Source: Euryodendron excelsum
Lineage: Eukaryota > Streptophyta > Magnoliopsida > Ericales > Pentaphylacaceae
Direction of reading: 5' to 3'
Assembly (NCBI GenBank): GCA_033060915.1
Contig: CM065390.1
Span: 20,079,001-20,143,000 of the forward strand
DNA: 64,000 nt
Shown here piece by piece: positions 34,801 through 47,440 of this stretch; positions within the stretch are counted from its first letter, which is position 1, and the number at the start of each line of letters is the position of its first letter. Below the pieces are notes generated by a model. That model was not told the DNA's origin. It did not search any database and saw only the letters and a list, made by a program, of their open reading frames with translations. Both the position numbers and the translations under genes were made by a program.

Positions 34801-35008
34801 TTAGTTACTATCAAAATCTATCTTACTTTTAAGTTTGTCAAAATAACAACTAGTTATAAGTTAATTTCACGGTGACAAAATTCCTAGTGCCCACCAAACA
34901 AGTGAAAAATAAGAAAAGATAAATTTTTAAAAGACATATGACCCACACTTCTAAGCCCAAGGCCTATAGGTTATACTTACCCAAGACCCAGGCCTAAGAT
35001 TGTACTTA

Positions 35009-35242
35009 GGATCCGTTTGGTGTAATTTTTTTATTTTTTTTAATTTACTTTTTTGGCTTATAAGCAAAAAAAAAAAAAATAGATTTTTTCAGCTTTTTTG
35101 CTTTTAACTAGATAAGATAAGCATAAAAACAACAAAAAGAAAAGCAAAAAAGCTTCAAAATCTTTATTTTTTTTGCTTATAAGTAAAAAAAAAAAAAAAA
35201 GGCCAAACTAAAAAAACTTAAAAAAACTCAACCAAACGGCCC
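35009..35242. mobile_element. MITE, hAT-like (234 bp)
   Basis: Left end GGATCCGTTTGGTGTAA; right end reversed is GGGCCGTTTGGTTGAG. Contains poly-A/T runs and CTTATAAG(C/T)AAAAA inverted phrases, like 19457-19763. The flanking 8-mers match weakly (4 of 8). Confidence 0.6.
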
Positions 35243-35250
35243 TTAAACTA

Positions 35251-37418
35251 GAAGGAAATGGAGTCCTTTCAGTATTAAGAAAGGTAATTAGTTGTAGTTG
35301 CTAAGTTCTGGAAGGTGTTTTTGGTTCATTACCCCAGGAACCCTGTCAAGTTCTTGAGGAAGATTTTATTTCATTTTTGTAATAGGTGACAATCATATCT
35401 ATCTCTTTTCATAAGTATATTCACATTTCAAATAGAATATTCTTGGCTCACCACCACCACAAGGCAAAAGTATACTTTATTTTGGTTGATCAGAAGAGGG
35501 TACAACGATAAGATCCATTATTTACTTTGGTCTTTGTTTGAATGAGAGGGTAATCAAGGGATTACCTTATCTCTGGGCTGAGATAAAATGATTGGTTAAT
35601 AGTTTTTATGAGTCTAACAGGGATGGCATAATTGATCAAGTTACTCTAGTATATATTGGTGTAATTATGGTGTGGATTATACGCTACAGATTCTGTATGG
35701 TTAGGGTACTGAAGAATTTTTAGTCATAAACATATGAGGAATAGTCCCATCACTTTTTAGCGGCCGATTAGACATTCCAACTCTCTATAATCATTTAGCT
35801 TAACTGGAAAAGTCTCTTACCTGTGGTACCAAAGACATGATCGAATCTTGTTGACTTCTTGTCATTCGGGGGTTTCGGGGTAGGGTGGGTTGCGCTTCTG
35901 GGTAGGGGAGGGCTAAACTCTTGTGTAGTCCATCACTATTAGGCTAAAAAATAATAGCCAACCCTATCCCTCTTTCCTTATTTTTGTACAAATTTTCTAG
36001 AAATTTTGAGCTTTGGTGCATACATACTCTTCCATAATGATGTAGTTATTGGTTTTTGTTGGTTAATGCCAAGCCATTCTAATTGATTTCTTTTTTCTTT
36101 TTTTTTTTCTATCAAATAAGTGGTGCTCCTAGCATCTCACAAATTTTGTTCCCAATTTTTGTCGTCCTTGTTTTAAAACACATCCATCTCTGCATTAGCA
36201 TTTTGGCTGAGTAGTACTCAATTAGTTAAATATAACTTCTAGATTCTTGCAAATGCAAGCTGGAGCCAGAAAGATAAGCAGGGAAGAGAAAATGTTTGAG
36301 TAATTTTCAAGCAATGCAAAGAGAAGTATTGTAAAACTGGCCAAATGTTGTCACCTTATATTTGTAGAAAGCTATTGGTGGATGGCCTCTGCTTATAGAT
36401 GATTTCACCAGTCCTGTAAGTTGAAGGCAAGATTTATTGCGCATTAACCTTGTTATTGACATATATTGATGTATGTAAAAAATCTTCAGGTTGCCTTTCT
36501 TTGGAAAGAAAAGGTTTGCTGTTAATTTGGCTTTCTACAAATTCGTCCTTAATAAAATTCTGCCTCATGCTTTTTCTGAAACATGCCGAGTCACCCCCTC
36601 ATCTGGTGTACATTGTGGCCCACCATCCAAAGAACATGTAAGGGACAATCCGTGGGTGATACTATGTTTTTAATCAATGGCTTTTTAAAAGCTGATGTAA
36701 GCTTGTCTGTGACACATGGGAGAATGCAAATCCCACAAAGTGAAAAACCATTGCGAACCTAAACATCATCGTTGCCGTTGTACTGGTATTATTCTTTTAT
36801 CATATTGGAACCGTTAGCGTGTATGTTTCTTTCATCTGGGGTTACACTTAATGGGGGTAATGCTTTGGTATGGATTGGCATGAGATTTTCAATCAATGTT
36901 AAGTGACGGGAGTGTGGTACTATCGTGGCTCACCCCTTATCGATCCTTTTCTGTTTCTAGTATATTAAAAACCAATTGTCCGACTGCAAGGTTGTAGCTT
37001 GGATAGGAGCTAGCTGTTTATTATGTTCCAGATTAGGATTAACGGATTTTCAGTGTCATGGTGATTAAAATTTTGTGCTACTAGGTCTAACTTCTCATTG
37101 GTTATATATGTAAAACCAAGTAGTTTGAACAAGCTAATGTAATTGATGATGGTACTTTTTTTTTATGTAAAATTTCAAGCCACAATATTAATCCTTGACC
37201 CATTTAATTGCATTCAGATCATGAAGAACCTAGTTATTGTGATTAAGGATAGTTTAAGAATCGAAAGTCGAATGTCATTGCAGGCTTCTGCACGATTCCA
37301 TCAGTCCCTGCATACAAATAAAATTTCTCTCCATTGTTCACCATGATTCCATGTTTTCACCTTCCCGAGTTTTCATCATTTATGGTGATTGATGTAACGA
37401 ACTATCTGTGCAATTAAA

Positions 37419-37422
<4 letters not shown>
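35251..37422. other. Anonymous DNA, no gene recognised
   Basis: Two overlapping frames of 60-63 residues at 36450-36673 show no known motif. A possible exon end CCTGTAAG lies at about 36412. No repeat structure found. Confidence 0.4.

Positions 37423-37451
<29 letters not shown>
37423..37451. repeat. CT microsatellite (~14 repeats)
   Basis: Pure CT run followed by CAGAGACAC and, at about 37495, an A-run. Confidence 0.93.
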
Positions 37452-37453
<2 letters not shown>

Positions 37454-38775
37454 AGACACACGAAAAGACACTCCCCCACCCAACGGCACACCGGAAAAAA
37501 AAAAAAAAGAAAGAAAATTTGACAACTTTAGTCCAATTTGCAACGATACTTTTTCTGTTTAATTGTCGTACGCTGGTAATTACTCAGTGCTCTCTTGCTC
37601 CTTGTATGGCTTAAGCCACATTGTCAATTAACTTATTTTCATGGAGCTTCTGAATAAATACCCTACAGGTAATATGGGATTATAATAACTGACAATGTGC
37701 TGACATGGAATGAAAGTGCTGAAAATAACTCATTATTGGAGAGAATCGAAACACCCTGAAGATAAACCACTTCTACAGTTTCTTGCAACTACCATTTTGA
37801 AGATAAACCATATTACCTGTAAATGGTTACTGAATGTGCGTCTTTCATGTCGCTTTCTTAGAGCATTTAGTTTGATTACTATTTGTAGAAAATTTTTATT
37901 TTCCTTATCAATAATATTGTGTTAATTTTTGATCAAATATGTATGTCTTTTGTACTATAAGTTCACTAAAGATGTATAGTAATATATAGACTCATTTCTA
38001 TTATTAAATATTATGTTAATTTTAGTAATATTATGGTTAGCCTAGTGAAAATATTATGTTTGATTGTTAAATATCGTTGATTTATGTTAATTGTATGTTC
38101 TTCTCCAGTAAGCAGCAGGGTTCACCTTGGGAAAAAAATTAAAAACACAAGATTATTAGCTAAAATAGAGCATTACATTCAAGCAGTAGGGTTCATATCT
38201 TTGCAAAGGTCCATGGATGCACATGAGAGATTACACATAATGCATTTTTCATTTTACCTATCTACTAAATGTTCTCTACTATTACAATCCCATACATACT
38301 AACTTTAAAATAGAGCATCTCAAGGAAAAATATGGAAACTAAAGCATGTGAAAAACAGAGTATTTTTATCCATATTATTAATGATAGTTGACTAGGCACT
38401 CTTGCCAGACACACATGACAAAAAAAATCCACCAAATGATGGTTATCTCCAAAAATCAAAATGGAACACAGTACAGTTCAAAAACTAACCATTAAAAACA
38501 ACTAGACATAAAAATGAACAAAATTAGAAATCAAAAAATTTTAAAATCCATAAACATGCCTTTCATATTTAAAAGACGTGTTTAGAGCCTACACCAACAA
38601 TTTAGTTCGAACGTTAAGTACTGTGTCACTCCGGTACTGTGCGAATTCGGAAAACAATGTGGTATTCAACAACATTTTATATCTTGAGATATAATTGAAT
38701 ACTACTCAAGGTAGTAGTGACAGCAAGATAGGAGTGAGTAGTATTCCAAGAGGAGGCCGGGGAATACTACTCATA
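37452..38775. other. Non-coding AT-rich DNA
   Basis: No gene. At 38640-38775 the phrase GAATACTACTCA occurs in both orientations, a small imperfect inverted repeat next to the BRM fragment. Confidence 0.4.
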
Positions 38776-39400
38776 ACTGTGAAATAAAATATTGACCTTC
38801 CTTCCAGTTCAGCAAAACAGCATTTGGATTACTAATAAGATGTGGACCATAGTTTACTTCGAACTCCATCAGATAAACAATCAATGCCTTCACCTGCACA
38901 AGAAAAAAAAGACAGTAAAAAGAAAATGTATCAGTAAGTCTGTTCTTGTGAGGTACTTATAATATATGATACAACAGACAAAAATATAATCAACTACATA
39001 TATGAGGATTCACTTGTATAGTCTACCCAAGACCCATCTCATCTGCCAAAATTCCGTCCAATTTGTTGTTATACAAAGAGAGCATCCATTGCAATTGAAC
39101 CTGCAAGATCCAGCACAATAATTAACTGTAAGTCCTACTTGCATTTGAAGAACCAATGAAAATAATAAATAAATAAAAAGAAAAGAATATTAATTTTCAA
39201 AAGATAAAATAAAAACATATAATATAAAATAAAAGAAGTAATCACAGCCGATACGTCGATAGTCTCTTAAGGTTTCAGCCTGTGGCATTGACGGCTGCCA
39301 CATAACCTTATCATATTCACTGCATGTGTAAGATTGTCAGACATTGTATAATAGCAAAATGCAAAACTTAATTTGGTTTGGATTGACAGATTCAATAAGT
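38776..39400 (-). pseudogene. BRM: Intron-containing fragment of a BRAHMA-type SNF2 chromatin-remodelling ATPase
   Basis: Three minus-strand exon remnants in gene order. (a) About 39370-39243 encodes 'HAVN' and, in a shifted frame, 'QPSMPQAETLRDYRRIG'. (b) 39100-39014, after a CTTGCAG acceptor, encodes '[20 protein letters not shown]' and then 'GLG', followed by TAG where the ATP-binding Lys of GLGKT belongs, then the donor ACAA|GTGAAT. (c) 38893-about 38776, after a TGTGCAG acceptor, encodes 'VKALIVYLMEF', 'NYGPHLISNPNAVL' and 'NWK'. These match the N-lobe of plant BRM (a SWI/SNF ATPase), not SYD. Introns are kept, so the copy arose from DNA duplication. Nothing of the rest of BRM was found. 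Confidence 0.87.
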
Positions 39401-39857
39401 AGGCCAGGATTGAACTTCCAGGAGCAGCAAAAAAATCAGCACATAAAATAGACAAATGCAAAACTTTGGTTTCTAAGGCATTGGGTATAATGTTTTTGAA
39501 CTAGCTAGATAACCTGCTCCACCCCAACAAACCAAAAATTCGTCTTTGGGAAATACATGCAGGTGGACTTATGTAAATGAAATATATCATCTTCGAATTC
39601 AAACGGGTAAATGTAAGGATAGAACCAGAAGCTATAACAAACATTTGAACTCTGCAATAAACTAAGTTCAATCCTCTCTCTTTCTCGAGAAAGGAGAGGA
39701 AATAACTCAATGATTGACAACAAAAAACAAGAACAACATAGATTGGGCTTAAAAATAACACAATATTATAACAATACATGATATGAACAAAAATTAACAC
39801 ATGATTACACACAATTGTTAACATAGTAATATTATAAGAATATTATGGTTTGAAAAA
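39401..39857. other. DNA left of a dispersed repeat; possible further BRM intron
   Basis: No coding homology recognised. Could be intron of the BRM copy. Confidence 0.35.
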
Positions 39858-40095
39858 TAGTTAGCAAATACTCGTACTATTCGTGTATAATATCCGTACA
39901 TACGTATAAATAAATAAAAAATTTATTTTTTGTCCAGATCTGAAACCTAATGAAAAATACACATATTTTTTAGTTGGACTGTATAGTATACGTATTAAAT
40001 GTTTTGCGTATTATATTTTTGGAAAAAAAACTCAATTAAACATTAGATATAATTTTAGCATATTATTAATTATATACTTAATATATAAATAGCAC
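39858..40095. repeat. Dispersed repeat, copy 1
   Basis: TAGTTAGCAAATAC...TATTCGTGTATAATATCCGTAC...CATATTATTAATTATATACTTAATATATAA matches 62631-62874 in the same orientation over about 240 bp, with about 15-20% differences. No terminal repeats or TSD could be defined. Confidence 0.75.
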
Positions 40096-40950
40096 AATTA
40101 TTGACATTAAACCTATTTGACTTAATCAATTATAGAAAAATATTCTATAACTCATTATTTGTATATCTTTCCTAGTATCATATTATATATATTTGTGACA
40201 TTTTCTAATACTTGGTATATTTGTTATATATTTTTTTCCTATAACTTATTATTAATACTCAAAATATTAAATTAAAAATTAAAATTGATAAGTTAATCCA
40301 TTCTTATATTAAGTATTGAAATAATAAAATAAAAAAAATAAAATTTATTTATTTACCACTTTAATTATTTGTTTGTTAATAATATGTTTTTAAAATTTTA
40401 TATATTTGAGATAAAAATACTACCTATAACATATATAAGAAGATATTGCTTATAAATGTAATTGTATTTTTTGTCTAGATTTTTTAACAAATGTTCATTT
40501 TATATCTGAATAATTATATATTCTTATTTTTTATGTTCTCATATTTTTGCGCCGAATTTTATTATCGTATTTTTTTTAAAAAAAATTATATTAATCCCGC
40601 ACGTACTACGTACCATTCTTTTGACGTCCCGCATTTTACTAACTATTGTTTGAACTATATGTATGACACAATATGTTCTCAGCATAGTTTGAACAACACA
40701 CGTATCTATACTATTATAACAATTGTTTGGTAAAGCCAAAAACATGATGTCCCATTTTCATTTATCAAAAACAAATCAAATGAAATTTTATCATTCATCA
40801 GCAAGAGTCTTTTTTTGTTAATTTTTAAAATAACACAAGAACTAATGAGTGACTTGATAAACATAGTTTTGCAGCGTCCCACTAGTCACTTTCATGTGAA
40901 TTTAGTGGCTACATTGTGGACTGGCAAGAGTCTTATCTAGCCTATATGAA

Positions 40951-40986
<36 letters not shown>

Positions 40987-42358
40987 GCGCATTATAAGTA
41001 TGAAAAATTATATGTATCTGAGTTAATAATTGAAGAAAAATCAAGAAAATAATTAACTGACTTTCAGAATTCTCATTAAATGCTGAAAAGTCGAATAACT
41101 AATTTTTTCACTTATTATTTGTTACTACTTTCGGTTAAAATTAATTGAACCTAAATAAGTTATAAGAGGTAGACAGTTTACGATCCAAAACACATACTAT
41201 GAACCAAAAAACAAAAGTGGAGTAATAAATGTAACCACAAAAACAAATGAAGTGAACCTATGTGAGTCATTTCTAGTTTTTAGCTCTTAAAAAAAAAAAT
41301 AATGAGCAACCACAACAATAGTAGCGTTCTTTTTTTTGTAAAGATATATACAAACCTAGATTCTTATTCAATGAGCACTTTAGTTGGGACCCTTCCAGAT
41401 AATGTCTATTAAAATTATTTATTTTTGTTCCACTCATTTAAGATGTCTTTGCTAGAAACTAAATACAATCTTTGCCCTTACAATTAACACCCTATTTGAG
41501 AGTAATTGTTTGTTAATACGTAATATCTGCATAGAGTCTTTTTAACTGTAGAGTGAAATTTATTCTTTAGTGAGTAATTGTTTCTAATGATCAAATTTGT
41601 TTTTGATGGAATTACATTTATAGCATACAATGTGTGACATTGTATTAGTAGATAAAGGATTTAAAATTTTAATATCTATCATGTTCAGTGACTGTGATAA
41701 AATTTTCCCTAACGGGCCACAAAAAACAGAACTATATGTTTTGTGTGCAAGAGGTCATTTGGCATCGCCAAGCCTGTTTAATAGGCACTTGCTGATGTAT
41801 GACACATTGACCAGTCTGTCCAATAGGTGCTAGCTGATGCCAACTAATTCCTTGCATGCAATTATTTGGATGACAAAAAGTTCACGTATACGTTTCTCAT
41901 TACTTTTCTTCAAGATGGATTAGAATGAAAGGGAAAGGAAATAGGCGGAAATTATATTTGTTAAACAGAAATAGAGGAATTTATTAAGAAAAATTGAGGA
42001 TGAATTAACACAACTACAAAAGAGTTTAACCTTTGATATCCCCAAACCAAAAACAGAAAGAAAAGAAAGATGATCAACAATATAGACTGGTGGGAACAAA
42101 AGCAAGTCTTAATACATACCCCTTTTAAGGCAGTGGACAATGGTGACTATGGCAGTTCTCATGCTTTTTCTGTAAGTTCAATTTTGCTTCCATCTTGTAT
42201 GCTTGTGCTCGATGCATCTTGTCATCACAACATCAGTGAGAAAGGAAATAGTTGGTTACGGGCATTAATGTATACAATTACTTTTAGACGCAGCGCATGG
42301 TATGAATTGAGTCCCCATATTCCATAAAAGACAAATAATTGGCTCATGCATCTAGGTA
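40096..42358. other. AT-rich non-coding DNA
   Basis: Mostly low-complexity to 40500. A TA/GA compound microsatellite is at 40952-40986. Several short open frames (40491-40733, 41630-41833, 42070-42327) have no recognisable features. Confidence 0.4.
40952..40986. repeat. Compound (TA)n(GA)n microsatellite
   Basis: About 10 AT/TA repeats followed by about 8 GA repeats. Confidence 0.92.
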
Positions 42359-42363
42359 TATTT
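42359..42363. repeat. Left TSD TATTT of the palindromic copia element
   Basis: TATTT immediately precedes LTR start 42364 and recurs at 52974-52978, immediately after the right LTR. Confidence 0.85.
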
Positions 42364-42847
42364 TGTAAGACAAGTCTCTTTAGGGTGGTCCACTTGTCAT
42401 ATGTATAAAATTTATACATATATATCTTTAATATATATTATATATTTATCTATTTGTTAGTTAGTTACGAGTAATAATAGAGATAGTTGTCCACTTCATA
42501 TGAAATACTAGTGGTGGTTGGCTAAAACCTATCAAGGCTTCACTATCAAATAATGGTTCTTTGATGGAAGGAATCAATAAGGATAAAGATAAGAATCCCT
42601 AGCCTAATAGTTATATATTGTCTATAATATCTATCGTTAAAGGTATTCAATTCTACATAGGTTAAAAGATCCTATCTGCAGAAAGTGTGAAAAGAAAACA
42701 ACTTATGTTTGCAGAAAAGTTCACTTGAACAACAATGACTGGAGGTTAGTACATATATATCTATTAATATATAATTAATATTTTCGTTGTATATATATGT
42801 ATATATATTATAGTTATTATATATGTGTATATACAGTTTATCTTACA
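42364..42847 (+). repeat. 5' LTR of the palindromic copia element
   Basis: 484 bp, TGTAAGACAAG...CTTACA, aligned end to end with 52479-52973. Followed by TTG and the primer site. Confidence 0.92.
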
Positions 42848-42850
42848 TTG

Positions 42851-42867
42851 TGGTATCAGAGCCACTC
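42851..42867 (+). other. Primer binding site (initiator tRNA-Met)
   Basis: TGGTATCAGAGCCACTC, the standard copia site, intact. It sits 3 bp after the LTR end. Confidence 0.92.
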
Positions 42868-44011
42868 TCTAGTTCATGTTGTTCAGTATGCAATTTTTAT
42901 GTAATTCATGCATATCTTTATCTGAACTATATTTATGACTTAAATATTTATTCAGAAATTTTTTGAAATGAAATATATTTGGTACATAGGTATATTTGTT
43001 TCTGTAATTCAATTAGCATGATGATTGTATGCCATTAGAATTATACATATGCATATATTGCATGAGGTTGTCGTATCGAAATGTGCGCGTCGGTCTTTCA
43101 ATTTTCATACGTTCTAACAATTGTGTATAATTGGACAGTTGATGAGTTTAATATTATTATCTGGAGATTATTTGACTGAAATGGCATGAAGTTTTTAAGT
43201 TCACTTTTGAACTTGCATGATTTGACCGGTGGATAAATTAGGGACAAAATCTGTTTGCGACCCCACAATATTTGATGCAACTTGGTATATTAATATGCAT
43301 CTATGTTATTGCTTTACTGTAAATTATTAATCCTTTGGGTTTGATTCATAAATATTTCGGGCATCTTGCAGACTTTTACAAGAAATAGTTTTTCTATGCA
43401 ATTATAAATTCTGTTATGAATATTTTTACAAATACCTATAGATCTTGGATCTCTTTAAATGCATATTTCTTGGTTTTATCCAAAAATTGTATAATGGTTT
43501 TTTCAAAAAGTATTATGGGACAATAATTTATGTTCTTCAATTATTAAATTGTATTTTTATCCTGATTTTATGCCATCTTGAGAAATTTGAGAATTACATT
43601 AATTTAAGAATAACCACAACATCTTAAATTATTGTGATGTTTGATTTTAAGTTTTTGTAATCACATTCAGAAAATGGTCATTTGATCATATATTTAATGG
43701 CATATATTTATTGCAATTAAATTAATAAAAATAATTGTTTGGGCCCATAAGGAAATAATTATTTGTTATTAATTTAATTGGAATAAGATAGTAAATTAAA
43801 TATTAAGATAAGATTTTCTTATGTCCACAGATAAAGGAATGTTTTATTTTAGTGTATGTTATTTATTAGTCTTATAAATACAGTTTAAATAGATTCAATG
43901 CATATTGCTACCTTTATCCACAAGGAAGTTTGAGTTTACTTTGCTTTAACTATTATTTCATAGCACAATATGTTTTTGGTTATTACAATTATTCTTACTA
44001 CATTTTTTTAG
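42868..44011 (+). other. 5' leader of the copia element
   Basis: AT-rich, no coding frame of note. A T-rich run ending TTTTTTTAG near 44010 could be a splice acceptor just before gag. Confidence 0.5.
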
Positions 44012-44645
44012 TACCGAATCATCTTGTATTCCATTCTTGAGTGGTGATAATTTTTCTGATTAGAAAGATAAAGTACTTTCGACATTAGGGTGCATGCACC
44101 TTGATTTGGCACTTCGTATGCATGAACCACCTCCCCCCCCCCCCCCCCCCCAAAAAAACGGAATCAAGTACGCTAACTGAGAGGGCTGCATCTGAGCGGT
44201 GAAAGCAATCCAATCACCTAAGTTTGATACTCATTAAGTCCCACATCAATAAGGGCATTAGGGGTTCAATACCCGAATGTGATAAGGCAAAAGGTTTCAT
44301 AAAGGCTACTGAAGAGCAATTTGTGGGCTCTAATAAGGCATTAGCTAATACTCTAATGAAGAAACTATCAGGCATGAAACATAATAATACTAGAAGTGTG
44401 CGTGAACATATCATGGAAATAAGAGACATTGCAGCTTAACTGAAAACACTAAAGATAGAGATTTCTAAGTCATTCTTGGTGCATTTTGTGCTTAACTCTC
44501 TTCTTATGGAGTACAGTCTTTTCAAAATTTCCTACAACATATAAGGAAAAATGGTCAGTGAATAAATTTCTGACCATATGTGTTCAAGAAGAAGAAAGAT
44601 TGAAGCATGAAAAGCTAGAAACTGCTAATCTAGCATCTCATGCTC
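44012..44645 (+). pseudogene. Copia gag, N-terminal part (truncated before the zinc knuckle)
   Basis: Encodes 'LGCMHLDLALRMHEPPPP', then 'KGFIKATEEQFVGSNKAL' and 'MKKLSGMKHN', then 'SVREHIMEIRDIAA'. A shifted frame continues with 'KWSVNKFLTICVQEEERL' and 'NLASHA'. This is the UBN2-type gag of Ty1/copia. Stops occur near 44058 and 44437. A C-run of about 18 near 44131-44150 sits where the usual Pro-rich segment is coded. The frame runs across 44646 into antisense RNase H sequence, so the zinc knuckle and the normal gag-pol junction are missing. Confidence 0.82.
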
Positions 44646-47440
44646 ATGAAGTAGTTATGGACTTTTTGATACTTCTCCAAGATATAGCTCCTCCAGTAAA
44701 AAGAAAAATATATCCTGAAGTAGATCTTATGGTGTCTAAACATCCAGCAAAATTTGAATGAATATCCAATCACCTATAATGAATCCATATGTCTATAAGT
44801 TAACTTGTAGTTCTTGATTCCTTGCAAATAGCGAATGACTTTCTTGGCAGCTTTCCAATGTTCAAGTTCTGAATTGCTTTGGTATCTACCTAATATTCTT
44901 ACTACAAACCCAATATCAGGTCTCGTATAGACTTGAACATACGTCAAGCTGCCAACTGCTAATGCATAAAGTATGCTTTTCATCTGTTCTTGTTCTAAGC
45001 TATTTTGTGATAACTGAATTAGACTAAACTTGTCTCCTTTGACAATGGGTGCTATACTAGGTGAGTAAGACTTCATATTAAATCTTTCTAAAACTTTTTC
45101 AATGTAGGCCTTTTGAGAGAGATCTAATATCCTTTGAGATCTATCTCTGTGAATCTCAATGCTTATAACATAAGAGGCTTCACCCATATCATTCATTTCA
45201 AAGTTTTGAGAAAGAAAATTTTTTGTCTCACTTAGCAGACCCAAATCACTGCTTGCAAGTAAAATATCATCCACATATAAGACTAAAAAGATGTATTTAC
45301 TCCTATTGACTTTAAAGTATATATACTGATCAACAATGTTCTCCGTAAAGCCATATGAAGTAACAATGTTATGAAACTTTAAATACCATTGGCGGGAGGC
45401 ATGTTTTAGTCCATATATAGATTTCCTTAACTTACAAACCAAATGATTATCTTTAGATAAAAATCTATCAAGCTGAATCATGTATGCCTCTTCCTCAAGA
45501 TCTCCATTTAGGAAAGCTGTTTTCACATCGATCTATTATAACTCTAAATCAAAAGGAGCGACTAATGTCATGACAATCCTAAATGAATCCTTCTTAAAAG
45601 CTGGAGAGAAGATTTTATAGTAATCAACTCCTTCCTTTTAAGTGAAACCCTTGGCTACAAGTCTGGTCTTATATCGTTTGATGTTACCGAAAGAGTCTCT
45701 TTTAGTCTTATAGACCCATTTACAACCAATGGTTGTATTCTCTTTTAGCAACTCAACGAGATCTCAAACTTGATTTTTAGCCATTAATTCCATATCTTCC
45801 TTCATGGCATCATTCCATAAGATAGAATTGTCCCCATTCATGGCTTGTGACAATAAACCAAGATCATCTTTAGGTTCAACATCAAAGTCAGACTCTTGTA
45901 GGTATACAAGGCAATCACTAAAAATTGCTGATTTCTTTTCTCTTGATGATCTTCGTACTCCCATTGGTTCTTGTAAATTTTGAATGGAAGGTTCTACTTG
46001 AATTTGTTTCTCATGAAGTGGTTGTTTTTGAATTGGTTGCTGTCCAATGGTATTTAGAATTTGAGATCCCTTATTTCCTCAAACTTAATAATTCGAGGAG
46101 AATCACTCCCACTACTTTCAAGATCCTCAAGAAATTTAGCATTTCTAGCTTCAACAATTCTAGATGTGTGTGAAGGATAATAAAACCTAAATTCTTTGGA
46201 GTTTTTTGCATACCCAATGTAAAACCCGCTAACTGTCCTTGGGTCCAGTTTCTTCATGTGTGGTTTATAAACCCTCACCTCAATTGGACAGCCCCATATG
46301 TGTAGATGTTTTAAACTTGGTTTCCATCCTTTCCATAATTGAAAAGGTGTTTTAGGAGCAACTTTAAAAGGAATCCTATTTAAGATTTACACAATAGTTT
46401 TTAAGGCCTCACTCCATAAATCTATTAAAATATTAGAATGACTTAGTATGCTCCTCACCATGTCCATAAGGGTGTAGTTTCATCTTTCATCCACACCATT
46501 TTTTTGTAGTGTTCAGGCATTGAATATTAAGCAATCATGCCCTCTTCTTTAAGGAACCTAGCAAATGGACATGGTAGTTGTCCTAATTCTATGTACCTTC
46601 CATAATATTCTCCACCCCTGTCTGACCTTACAATCTTAATTTTTTTTATATTTGTCTCTCTACCTCTACCTTATAGGCTTTAAAAGCATCTAGTGCTTCA
46701 GTCTTATCAAATAAAAGGTACAGATACATATATCGTATATGGTCATCAATGAATAAGATAAAATATCTCTGACCATTCAAATAAGGTGGAGTAAATGGTC
46801 CATAACTGTCTATGTGTATGATCTCAAGAGTATCAGAACTCCTTCATTTACCAATCTTTTAATTCTTTCCTTGGAGATATGTCCCAAATTGTCTTATGCC
46901 ATAACATAAAGGAATTCTTATTGATAATGTTCCTCTTTATGCTAATCCCATCATGCAAGGTTGAAAGGTTATTTTTAAAATTAGAATTTAAATCAAATCT
47001 AAATAATCCATCATCTAAAAAACCATTGCTAATAATAGCTTTATTTTGCAATAAATCAAAATTTGTACTACTAAAATTAAAACTAAATCCAAAAGGCCTT
47101 AATTTAGAAATAGAAACCAAATTTTTAGAAAATGATCGAACATATAAAGTGTTTTCAAGATCCAAAATAAAACCAGATTTTAAAACTAATCTAAAAGTCC
47201 CAACAGCCTCCACATATGAACACATCCCATTTCCTGAATAAATGCTTTATTCACTTATCATCTGTTTCCTTAGGCTGAGAAAGCCCTGTATAGTATTGGC
47301 AATATGAATTGTAGAACTAGAATCAAACCACCATGTATTATTAGGAACATTAACGAAAGTAAATTCATAACACACAAAGGATAAAAAATTACCTTTCTTT
47401 ATGAGTGTTTCATCTCTGCAAGCGTACTTTTTCAATGTAG
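44646..47440 (-). pseudogene. Antisense copia pol (protease, integrase remnants, RT, start of RNase H)
   Basis: Minus strand. 47435-47247 holds 'NTWWFDSSSTIHIANT'; the protease Asp is kept, but the family DSG reads DSS. 47225-46848 holds 'LYVRSFSKNLVSISKL' and ends in 'LWHKTIWDIS', a damaged LWHRRLGH. Integrase (46840-46280) is heavily broken. 46278-46054 is the integrase C-terminal 'SGFYIGYAKNSKEFRFY'. RT at 45526-44774 has 'AFLNGDLEEEAYMIQ', 'SIYGLKHASRQWYLKF', the catalytic 'YVDDILLAS', and 'TRPDIGFVVRILGRYQSN'. RNase H starts near 44790 and is cut at 44646. Confidence 0.87.

Noticed and set aside
36450..36673. Two overlapping 60-63-residue frames as a gene
   Set aside because: No domain, no supported splice partners, and both frames equally open.
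44231..44255. GTCCCACATCA as a plant snRNA upstream element
   Set aside because: It lies inside the gag coding remnant, with no TATA box or snRNA sequence downstream.
44224..44439. Antisense open frame 44214-44429 as a gene
   Set aside because: Shadow of the copia gag on the plus strand.
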